Source of the DNA: Microbacterium atlanticum
Lineage (GTDB): Bacteria; Actinomycetota; Actinomycetes; Actinomycetales; Microbacteriaceae
Reading direction: 5' to 3'
DNA length: 64,000 bases
Assembly (NCBI RefSeq): GCF_015277815.1
Contig: NZ_CP063813.1
Coordinates: 1,860,001 to 1,924,000, forward strand
Part shown: positions 16,479-23,669 of the stretch, piece by piece
How positions within the stretch are numbered: position 1 is the stretch's first letter
How the letters are laid out: every line of letters starts with the position of its first letter
Program-made: the position numbers and the translations under genes
The notes under the pieces: generated by a model
What the model was told of the DNA's origin: nothing
Database searches by the model: none
What the model saw: the letters and a program-made list of their open reading frames with translations, nothing else

Positions 16479-18455
16479 TCATCCCGCCGGAAGGTGGCGC
16501 TGCCACCAGTCCAGCACCGCGTCGAACCGCTCCACGCGATGACGCGGCTGCCCGGCACGCGTGAGCTCGTGGTCCTCACCCGGGAACACGAGCAGCTCGG
16601 CCTCGGTGCCCTGGCGCTTGAGCGCCGAGTAGTAGCGCGTGGCCTGCTCGAGCGGGCACCGGAAATCGAGCTCCGAGTGCATGACCAGCGTCGGCGTGGT
16701 GACCTGCCCGACCACGGCCATCGGGCTCTGCCGCGCGATGTCGTCGGGCGAGGTGCCGACATACTCGTCGCCGAAGAACGATCCGATGTCGCTCGTGCCC
16801 TGGAACGACTGCGGCTCGAGGAACCCCCGCTCGACGATCGCGCCGGCGAACCGATGGTCGTGCGCGATCACCCAGGCGGTGAGATAGCCGCCGTACGAAC
16901 CGCCCTGCACGCCCACGCGGGCGCCGTCGAGGTCGGCGTCGTCGGCGATCGCACCCTCGAGGAAGTCGATGACGTCTGCGAAGTCGACCGTGCCCATTCG
17001 TTGACGGATGCTGCGCCCGTGCGCCCGCCCGTACCCTGCCGAGCCGCGGGGGTTGCAGTAGACGACGGCGTAGCCGGCGTCCACGAGCACCTGCGTCTCG
17101 TCGAACAGGTGCACGCCGTACGCCGCGAACGGCCCGCCGTGGATCTGGAGGATCACGGGGAAGGGGCCCGCGCCGGCAGGCTTCGCCACCCAGCCGTGCA
17201 CCGGATACCCGTCGCGTCCGGTCACGGTGAGCTCCCGCGGCAGCGCGATGCCGGAGGCCGCGGCCGCCGCCCCGAACGCCGTCAGGGTGCGAGGCTCGTC
17301 GCCGGCGAGGACGAGCTCACCGAAGGAGTCGGGCCGCGAGACGGCGGCGACCACCCGGCCGCCGCCGGCCGCGTGACCGGTCACCTCGACGTCGCCCGCG
17401 AGCACCTCGGTCAACGCGCCCTCGCGGGACACCCGCAGCAGCCGCACCCGGCCTCGGGTGGAATCCTGGACGAGGAAGTCGTCCTCGATCGCAGCGAGAT
17501 GCCCCTCGCCGAGGTGGATCGTCTCGTCGTCGGTGAGCCGTCGCGGTCCGGCGCCCTCCAGCAGGAAGAGGCCGACGCCGGGCGCGACGAAGTCGAGCCC
17601 CTCGCCGACCTCGTGAGCGAGGACGGCCACGGTGCCGTCAGCGGACGCGGCCACGTCGAGCACCGAGAGACCGGCCGCGGTGCCGAGCACCTCGCGGACA
17701 CCCGACCCGTCGACCGCGACCGCGATGACACGGCTGCGCAGATCACGCCGCTGCGCCTCGATCTCGTCGGGCACCGTGAGCAGCTCGCGGCCATCCGCGG
17801 TGAATGCCAGCCGGCCGTGCGATGTCGGCCCGGAGGTCAGCGCACGCGCCTCCGCAGCCACCACAGGCCTTCGCGGCGGCTCGGCGCCGTCGGGGCGCAC
17901 GGCAGCCGCCGGCTCGTAGAACGGCTCGGCGTCAGGCTGCGGCGCCGCGATCACGAACACGTGCGCGGGGCGGTCCGCGACGTAACCGAGACCGTTCGCA
18001 TGCCACCGGACGCCGGAGATCCGGCGGGGCGACTCGGCGTGCGACTCGAGTCCCTCGACGCTGCCGTAGCGCCCAGGCTCGGGTACGCGGGCGAGGAAGG
18101 CGATGGTCGCGCCATCCGGCGACCAAGCGAACTGGTCGACGCCGAGCGGTGCGTCGGTGGCCTGCACAGGCTCGCCGCCGCTCGCCGCGACGACGTGCAC
18201 CTGGGGTCGGCGCTTGGCGTCTGCCCGGAGGAAGGCCAGGCGCGAGCCGTCCGGCGAGAGCCGCGGCCCGCTGTCGGCGGTGCCGCGCGTCAGTCGGCGG
18301 GGCGTCCCGTCCGGCAGCTCCACGCGCCACACCTGGCCGACAGCCCGGTTGGCGTCGATATCCGGCCTCGAGGTCGCGAAGACCGCGAACGAGCCGTCGG
18401 CCGAGACGTCCGGCCGCCCGACCGCGACGAGCGTCTCGATGTCGCGTGGCTTCAC
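16479..18455 (-). CDS. S9 family serine peptidase (prolyl oligopeptidase/acylaminoacyl peptidase type)
   Basis: A 658-residue cytoplasmic peptidase. The first 400 residues contain WD-like beta-propeller repeats (for example RLSPDGSRLAFLRADAK). The C-terminal alpha/beta hydrolase domain has the nucleophile in GGSYGGY, the acid in HSELDFRCP and the histidine in PGEDHELTR. Such enzymes cut short peptides or acylated amino acids. The GTG start lies three bases after the SDR stop, with GGGGGAG as ribosome site, so it is the second gene of an operon. Confidence 0.94.
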   Translation of the reverse strand: MKPRDIETLVAVGRPDVSADGSFAVFATSRPDIDANRAVGQVWRVELPDGTPRRLTRGTADSGPRLSPDGSRLAFLRADAKRRPQVHVVAASGGEPVQATDAPLGVDQFAWSPDGATIAFLARVPEPGRYGSVEGLESHAESPRRISGVRWHANGLGYVADRPAHVFVIAAPQPDAEPFYEPAAAVRPDGAEPPRRPVVAAEARALTSGPTSHGRLAFTADGRELLTVPDEIEAQRRDLRSRVIAVAVDGSGVREVLGTAAGLSVLDVAASADGTVAVLAHEVGEGLDFVAPGVGLFLLEGAGPRRLTDDETIHLGEGHLAAIEDDFLVQDSTRGRVRLLRVSREGALTEVLAGDVEVTGHAAGGGRVVAAVSRPDSFGELVLAGDEPRTLTAFGAAAAASGIALPRELTVTGRDGYPVHGWVAKPAGAGPFPVILQIHGGPFAAYGVHLFDETQVLVDAGYAVVYCNPRGSAGYGRAHGRSIRQRMGTVDFADVIDFLEGAIADDADLDGARVGVQGGSYGGYLTAWVIAHDHRFAGAIVERGFLEPQSFQGTSDIGSFFGDEYVGTSPDDIARQSPMAVVGQVTTPTLVMHSELDFRCPLEQATRYYSALKRQGTEAELLVFPGEDHELTRAGQPRHRVERFDAVLDWWQRHLPAG

Positions 18456-18458
18456 CGC

Positions 18459-19232
18459 TCACTCCCCCGCGAACGACGACACGTCGCCGATCAGACGCGT
18501 GTTGTCGTCGGGCACCGGCTCGACGGCCGCGGCGGCGACCTCGGCGGCGAACTCCGACACGTTGTAGAGCCTGCCCGCGTCCTCGCGACGGGCGGCGATC
18601 GCACCGGGGTTGGCGCGCTCGAGCAGCGTGGCGGTGATGGTGCCCTCGATCATGTCGCCGGAGACGACCACGAAGTCGACACCGCGGTCCGCCAGCAACG
18701 GGATCCGCTCGCGCAGCGCGTCCTCCCCCGCCCGCTTCGACAGCGCGACGGGCTCGTACTCGGGCATCGTCGGGGTGGTGCGGATGAAGTGCGCCTGGTG
18801 GCTCGTGACGAACACCACGCGGCCGCCTTCGCGCAGCACCGGCAGAGCCGTCTCGAGCACGCGGACCTGGGCGTCGCGGTTGAGCTGGAGAGCGTAGTCC
18901 TCGGCCATGCCGGACTCCATGCCGCCGGACGCGTTGAGCACGAGGATGTCGAGGCCGCCGAACGCGGCTGCGACCTCGTCGAACATCGCCTGCACGGACT
19001 CCGGGTCCGTCAGATCGGCTCCCACGACGAGCACCTCCACGCCGAGGTCGCGCAGCTCGGTGGCGAGCTTCTCGGCGCGGGGAGCCTTGTTGCGGTAGTT
19101 GATGACGACGTTCGCGCCGCCCTGCGCGAGGTAGCGCGCGGTGTCCGCGCCGATGCCGCGCGACGAGCCGGTCACAAGGGCTGTCCTGCCGCTCAGCGCA
19201 CCGGCGGGGATGGGGGTGGGAGTCTCAGTCAC
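18459..19232 (-). CDS. SDR family protein lacking the canonical catalytic tyrosine
   Basis: A 257-residue short-chain dehydrogenase fold. TALVTGSSRGIGADT is the dinucleotide-binding loop and LNASGG replaces the usual NNAG. The active-site region reads EYEPVALSKRAG: Lys166 is present, but the position four residues before it, normally Tyr, is Val162; the nearest Tyr is 159. Activity may therefore be altered or use another residue. GTG follows TAGGGT by six bases (leaderless) and it is the first gene before the S9 peptidase. It diverges from the NfeD gene. Confidence 0.9.
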   Translation of the reverse strand: MTETPTPIPAGALSGRTALVTGSSRGIGADTARYLAQGGANVVINYRNKAPRAEKLATELRDLGVEVLVVGADLTDPESVQAMFDEVAAAFGGLDILVLNASGGMESGMAEDYALQLNRDAQVRVLETALPVLREGGRVVFVTSHQAHFIRTTPTMPEYEPVALSKRAGEDALRERIPLLADRGVDFVVVSGDMIEGTITATLLERANPGAIAARREDAGRLYNVSEFAAEVAAAAVEPVPDDNTRLIGDVSSFAGE

Positions 19233-19276
19233 ACAGCGACCCTACCTGCTAGGTTCGAGGCAAGAGGAGGCGCACC

Positions 19277-19771
19277 GTGGAGCTCATCCAGACCATCGAG
19301 CAGTGGGCGTGGATCGGCTGGCTCGTCCTGATCCTCGCCTTTCTCGTCATCGAGATGCTCACTCTCGACTTCACCTTCCTGATGCTCAGCATCGGCGGGC
19401 TGGCCGGCCTCGTCGCCGACCTTCTCGGAGCGCCGATCTGGCTGCAGGTCATCATTGCGGCCGGTGTCGCCGCCGCCCTTCTGCTGCTCTTGCGCCCGCC
19501 GCTGCTGCGGCGCCTCCGGCGTGGGGAGGATCCCACTCCCTCGAACGTGGACGCGCTGATCGGCCTCGGTGGCACCGTCGTCTCGTCGGTCGGCGCCCAC
19601 GGCGGACAGGTGAAGCTGGCCAATGGCGACGTGTGGACCGCGCGCACCGAGGCGGGCGACCTGCTGCCGGGCACCAGAGTGCGGGTCAGCCGCATCGACG
19701 GCGCGACCGCGGTCGTGCGCTCCGACTCCCCCGAACCTCTCACCCCCGCTCAGGAGGACCCCTACGCATGA
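19277..19771 (+). CDS. NfeD family membrane protein
   Basis: A 164-residue short NfeD. Three membrane helices (about residues 12-75) include the GGLAGLVADLLG stretch, and a C-terminal OB-fold domain (about 95-155) has GLGGTVVSSVGAHGGQVKLANG. These proteins partner with SPFH/slipin proteins in the membrane and are thought to organise membrane microdomains. Consistent with that, the next gene encodes an SPFH protein and overlaps it by four bases (ATGA). The GTG start has GAGGAGG upstream, and TAGGTT further upstream could be the promoter. Confidence 0.92.
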   Translation: MELIQTIEQWAWIGWLVLILAFLVIEMLTLDFTFLMLSIGGLAGLVADLLGAPIWLQVIIAAGVAAALLLLLRPPLLRRLRRGEDPTPSNVDALIGLGGTVVSSVGAHGGQVKLANGDVWTARTEAGDLLPGTRVRVSRIDGATAVVRSDSPEPLTPAQEDPYA

Positions 19772-20748
19772 ACGACTTCACCGCGGCCATCCCCGCCGCG
19801 ATCGGCTGGCTCCTCGCGCTCGCGGTCTTCATCTTCGTGCTCGTGGTGATCGTCCGGTCCATCCGGATCATCCCGCAGGCCAATGCGGGCATCGTCGAGC
19901 GCCTGGGGCGCTACCACAAGACGCTCACACCGGGCCTGAACCTCCTCGTCCCCTTCATCGACCGCCTGCGACCTCTCATCGACATGCGCGAGCAGGTGGT
20001 CTCCTTCCCGCCGCAGCCGGTCATCACCGAGGACAACCTGGTCGTCTCCATCGACACCGTCGTCTACTTCCAGGTCACCGACGCTCGCGCGGCGACCTAT
20101 GAGATCGCGAACTACCTCGGGGCCGTCGAGCAGCTCACGACCACCACCCTGCGCAACGTCGTCGGCGGCCTGAACCTGGAAGAGGCGCTCACCAGCCGCG
20201 ACAACATCAACGGCCAGCTGCGCGTCGTGCTCGACGAGGCGACCGGCAAATGGGGCATCCGCGTGTCCCGCGTCGAGCTGAAGGCGATCGACCCGCCCGT
20301 CTCCATCCAGGACTCCATGGAGAAGCAGATGCGCGCCGAGCGCGAGCGTCGCGCGACGATCCTGACCGCCGAGGGCTCGAAGCAGTCGCAGATCCTCGAG
20401 GCCGAGGGCCGTCGGCAGGCCGAGATCCTCAAGGCCGAAGGCGACAAGCAGGCGGCGGTCCTCCGTGCCCAGGGCGAAGCCGAGGCGATCCAGACGGTGT
20501 TCGACGCGATCCACTCCGGAAACCCCGACGACAAGCTGCTGGCCTACCAGTACCTGCAGACGCTGCCCAAGATCGCCGACAGCGCCTCGAGCAAGCTGTG
20601 GATCATCCCGAGCGAGTTCACCGACGCCATGAAGGGGCTGAGCGGCTCGTTCGCCGGTGTGATGTCGGATGCCGCGGCCAAGGGTCGCGGGCAGTCCGGT
20701 GGTCCCGCCCTCGGCGCGACATCGCCGGGCGCGCCGCCGACTCCGTGA
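19768..20748 (+). CDS. SPFH/band 7 domain protein (slipin/stomatin-like)
   Basis: A 326-residue membrane-anchored SPFH protein. One N-terminal helix (about residues 11-33) is followed by RIIPQANAGIVERLGRYHKTL, the start of the stomatin core, and by EKQMRAERERRATILTAEG. The latter opens a coiled coil of repeated AEG-K/R-Q units (about residues 190-250) that drives oligomerisation. The C-terminal tail is Gly-, Pro- and Ala-rich. ATG overlaps the NfeD stop by four bases. Its own stop overlaps the GDPD start (GTGA), giving a three-gene operon. Confidence 0.94.
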   Translation: MNDFTAAIPAAIGWLLALAVFIFVLVVIVRSIRIIPQANAGIVERLGRYHKTLTPGLNLLVPFIDRLRPLIDMREQVVSFPPQPVITEDNLVVSIDTVVYFQVTDARAATYEIANYLGAVEQLTTTTLRNVVGGLNLEEALTSRDNINGQLRVVLDEATGKWGIRVSRVELKAIDPPVSIQDSMEKQMRAERERRATILTAEGSKQSQILEAEGRRQAEILKAEGDKQAAVLRAQGEAEAIQTVFDAIHSGNPDDKLLAYQYLQTLPKIADSASSKLWIIPSEFTDAMKGLSGSFAGVMSDAAAKGRGQSGGPALGATSPGAPPTP

Positions 20749-21518
20749 CGCACCCCTGGTTCGGGGGCCCGCGACCGCGGGTGCTCGCGCACCGGGGGCT
20801 GGTGACGCCGGCCGACGCGCGCGACGGCATCGTGGAGAACTCCTTCGCCGCCGTGGCCCACGCGCACTCCGCCGGCGTCCGGTACGTCGAGTCGGACTGC
20901 CACCGCACCGCTGATGGCGTCGTCGTCCTCTTCCATGACGACGACCTGTCGCGCGTCACCGGCGATCCGCGCCGGATCGCCGACGTGACGGTCCGCGAAC
21001 TGGAAGAGCTGATGACGGGGCGCGGCGGCCTCGTCACGCTCGCGCAGGCGCTCGATGCCTTCCCGACGCTGAGGTTCAACCTCGATGTGAAGGCGGCGGA
21101 TGCCGCGACGGCCGTCGGGGCCGCCGTGGCACCGCACGGCGACCGGGTGCTGGTGACGAGCTTCTCCGACCCCCGCCGCACGGCGGCGCTGGAGGCGGCT
21201 GCGGTGGCCGGTCGCGGCATCCGCCCCGCCACGTCCGCGGGCAGGAGCACGATCGCGCGGGTGCTGGCTGCGCACGCCGCGCGATCGGATCGCCTGCTCG
21301 CACGCGCCCTGGCGGGCGTGGACGCGCTGCAGGTTCCCGAGCGGCGCGGGCGCGTGCGGTTGGTCACTCCGCGTCTCATCGATGCCGCGCACCGTCACGG
21401 CGTCGAGGTGCACGTCTGGACGGTGAACGAGGCCGACGACATGCGCCGGCTGGTCGCGATGGGCGTCGACGGCATCGTCACCGACCGCGCCGACACCGCT
21501 CTGGACGTCCTCGGCTGA
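20745..21518 (+). CDS. glycerophosphodiester phosphodiesterase
   Basis: A 257-residue GDPD domain protein. The motif VLAHRGLVTP gives the catalytic His-Arg pair, VENSFAAV and YVESDCHRTADG give the metal-binding glutamates, and VVLFHDDDLSRVTG gives the second catalytic His. VWTVNEADDMRRL and GVDGIVTDRAD close the barrel. It hydrolyses deacylated phospholipids to glycerol 3-phosphate and an alcohol. There is no signal peptide, so it acts inside the cell. GTG overlaps the SPFH stop by four bases, linking it to membrane maintenance. Confidence 0.94.
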   Translation: MTHPWFGGPRPRVLAHRGLVTPADARDGIVENSFAAVAHAHSAGVRYVESDCHRTADGVVVLFHDDDLSRVTGDPRRIADVTVRELEELMTGRGGLVTLAQALDAFPTLRFNLDVKAADAATAVGAAVAPHGDRVLVTSFSDPRRTAALEAAAVAGRGIRPATSAGRSTIARVLAAHAARSDRLLARALAGVDALQVPERRGRVRLVTPRLIDAAHRHGVEVHVWTVNEADDMRRLVAMGVDGIVTDRADTALDVLG

Positions 21519-21584
21519 TACCGGCTCAGCGGAGGCGAGCGGGCTGTGCATCCACTGTGAAAGGGCGATGAACGTGCCCCCTTC

Positions 21585-21615
21585 GGATGATCCGCACAGG
21601 TCGCTTCGTTATACC
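21585..21615 (+). promoter_or_regulatory. candidate rbpA promoter with SigR/SigH-like elements
   Basis: GGATG (21585-21589), an 18-base spacer and GTT (21608-21610) resemble the GGAAT-N18-GTT pattern of actinobacterial thiol-stress sigma factors, with one mismatch in the -35. TATACC (21610-21615) is an overlapping SigA-like -10. rbpA is a SigR target in Streptomyces. Confidence 0.4.
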
Positions 21616-21640
21616 TGAACAGCGACGAGAGGACCACACA

Positions 21641-22021
21641 ATGGCAGACCGCAGTCTGCGCGGCATCCGACTCGGCGCCCAGAGCCTACAGAGCGAAGAG
21701 GGCGTCGTGTTCCATGAGCGCGCACAGCACATCTACTCCTGCACCGCGTGCGGGCGAGACACCACACTGACCTTCGCGGCCGACGCCGAGGTTCCCCCGG
21801 CCTGGGAGTGCCGCACGTGCGGCGCCGAGGCCCTGTTGCGCGTCGGCGAGGGCACGGCGACCGTCGATCACTCCGGTGACAAGACGCCGCGCAGCCACTG
21901 GGACATGCTGCTCGAGCGCCGCACCATCCCGGAGCTCGAAGAGCTTCTCGAGGAGCGTCTGGCGTTCCTGCGTGCCCGTCGCGGCGACGAGCAGGCGAAG
22001 TCCGACAAGCTCAGCGCCTGA
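21641..22021 (+). CDS. rbpA: RNA polymerase-binding protein RbpA
   Basis: A 126-residue RbpA, close to the family length. The core contains YSCTACGRDTTLTF and WECRTCGAEALL, two cysteine pairs of the central domain. The C-terminal segment KTPRSHWDMLLERRTIPELEELLEERL is the basic linker plus sigma-interaction domain. RbpA stabilises the RNA polymerase-sigma(A/B) holoenzyme and open complex and modulates rifampicin response. ATG 21641 has GAGAGGA upstream. A hairpin with TTTT ends the gene and overlaps the lnt stop codon. Confidence 0.97.
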   Translation: MADRSLRGIRLGAQSLQSEEGVVFHERAQHIYSCTACGRDTTLTFAADAEVPPAWECRTCGAEALLRVGEGTATVDHSGDKTPRSHWDMLLERRTIPELEELLEERLAFLRARRGDEQAKSDKLSA

Positions 22022-22036
22022 CCCGCGTTCGCGCAG

Positions 22037-22062
22037 CGCCGACCCTACGGGGTCGGCGTTTT
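22037..22062 (+). terminator. rho-independent terminator of rbpA
   Basis: CGCCGACCC (22037-22045) pairs perfectly with GGGTCGGCG (22050-22058) across a TACG loop, followed by TTTT (22059-22062). The right arm lies inside the end of the convergent lnt gene. Confidence 0.88.
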
Positions 22063-23613
22063 CGCGTTCGCGCGGCCGCTGCCGCGCATCCGGGCCGCGA
22101 GGCCGAGGCCGACGAGCACCGCGACGCTGCCCCACGACAGCAGTCCGTTCACCCAGCCCCCCGCGATCACGGCCGGGGTCAGTCCCGTCCGCAGCGGGAC
22201 GTCGGTGAGCATGTGGCCCGGCTCATCGGCGGGGAGTCCCTCGATCGTCGAGCCGTCCGGAGCGATCACCTGGCTGGTGCCCACCGTCGACAGGTTCACC
22301 ACTGAGCGGCCGGTCTCGACGGCGCGGAGGCGCGCGACGGCGAGCTGCTGCAGGTTCTCGTCGGTGCCGCGGAAGTCGGCGTTGTTCGTCTGGAAGAGGT
22401 AGAGGCGGGCGCCGTCGCGCGCACCCTCCCACACCAGCGCGTCGTAGATGACGTCGAAGCAGATCGCCAGCCCGGCGAGCGTGCCGTCGACGTCGAACAC
22501 CGGCGGGTCGGTGCCCGGCGTGTAGTCCCGACCGATCATGCCGATGAGGTCGGGCGCGATCGAGGCGTAGAACGCCCGATCGGGGACGTACTCGCCGAAG
22601 GGCACCGGATTGCGCTTGTCGTACGTCTGCTGGATGCCGTCCTGCCACAGGAACGACATGTTGAAGAACTCGTCGCCGCGCTGATCGATCCTGTTGGCCA
22701 CGAGCGGCGCATCGACCTCTCGGACGACGCGGTCGAGCGCCGCGGCCGCCGCGGGCGAGGCGTCCGGGTCGACATCGACGCCGCCCTCCGGCCAGAGCAC
22801 GACGTCGACGTCGTCGGCGCCGAAGAGGGGGACCGTCGCCTCGTACTGCGACTCCAGCACGTCACCCGCCTGCCGCTCGTCGAAGTACCCCGCCGGACCG
22901 TCTCCCTGCACCGCGGCGACCCGCATCGCCCCCGCCGGGGTCGTCGCCCACGCCGGCATCAGGAGCAGGGCGGTCGCGACGACAGCCAGGACGGCGACCG
23001 GAAGCAGGGTGCGCACGCCGTCCCCTCGGGCGCGGCGCGGCGATCGCACCAGTTCGACGCCTGCGGCCACCAGCCCGACGACGAGGAACGTCAGTCCCGC
23101 CGTCCCGGTCCACGACACCACCTCCGCGAACGGCCCGCTGACCTGTGACGTGCCCACGCGGCCCCACGGGAAGCCGCCGTACGGGAAGCCGCCGTTGACG
23201 GCTTCGCGCGCCGTCCACAGGCCCGCCACGAGCGCGGCGGTGAGCATGACACGCCCTCTCCGCGGCGCCACGCGCGGCGTCCAGCGGTAGGCCAGGGCGA
23301 TGAGCACGGCGCCGCCGGCGACGAAGAGCGCCTCGAGCACCGAGAGTGCGATCCACGGCAGCGGCCCCACCCATTCGGCGGTGAAATCGACGTTCAGCAG
23401 GTAGAACGCGAGACCGAAGGCCATTCCGACGGCGAGCGCGCCGGTGACGGATCTGCCGACGAGGGTGACGAGCGCCAGCGCCACCGCCGCGAACGCCATC
23501 GGCCACCAGGCGACGGCCGGGAACGCGACGTCCAGCAGCACGCCGCCGAGCGCCGAGACCGGGATCGCCGCCCACAGCGGCACGAGCGGGCGTGTCGCGA
23601 TGGCAGTGGGCAC
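22045..23613 (-). CDS. lnt: apolipoprotein N-acyltransferase
   Basis: A 522-residue integral membrane enzyme that adds the third acyl chain to lipoproteins. Seven to eight hydrophobic segments flank a C-N hydrolase domain. The likely catalytic triad is Glu in LWPEGGVDVD, Lys in TYDKRNPVPFGEYVP and Cys in LAICFDVIYDALV. One more helix ends the protein. No polyprenol-phosphomannose synthase domain is fused, unlike mycobacterial Ppm1. GTG follows TAGGCT by six bases (leaderless). Confidence 0.95.
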   Translation of the reverse strand: MPTAIATRPLVPLWAAIPVSALGGVLLDVAFPAVAWWPMAFAAVALALVTLVGRSVTGALAVGMAFGLAFYLLNVDFTAEWVGPLPWIALSVLEALFVAGGAVLIALAYRWTPRVAPRRGRVMLTAALVAGLWTAREAVNGGFPYGGFPWGRVGTSQVSGPFAEVVSWTGTAGLTFLVVGLVAAGVELVRSPRRARGDGVRTLLPVAVLAVVATALLLMPAWATTPAGAMRVAAVQGDGPAGYFDERQAGDVLESQYEATVPLFGADDVDVVLWPEGGVDVDPDASPAAAAALDRVVREVDAPLVANRIDQRGDEFFNMSFLWQDGIQQTYDKRNPVPFGEYVPDRAFYASIAPDLIGMIGRDYTPGTDPPVFDVDGTLAGLAICFDVIYDALVWEGARDGARLYLFQTNNADFRGTDENLQQLAVARLRAVETGRSVVNLSTVGTSQVIAPDGSTIEGLPADEPGHMLTDVPLRTGLTPAVIAGGWVNGLLSWGSVAVLVGLGLAARMRGSGRANAKTPTP

Positions 23614-23669
23614 GCCATCAGCCTAGGCGAGCGCGCTGACGCCGCCGCGCGGCATCCGTCCGCCGCTGT

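Noticed and set aside
16494-19331. Very long open frames antisense to real genes (for example here, and around 37275-39280 and 60252-62315)
   Set aside because: High GC makes stop codons rare in antisense frames. These overlap well-recognised proteins on the other strand, are Arg/Gly/Ala-rich and have no domain-like patterns.
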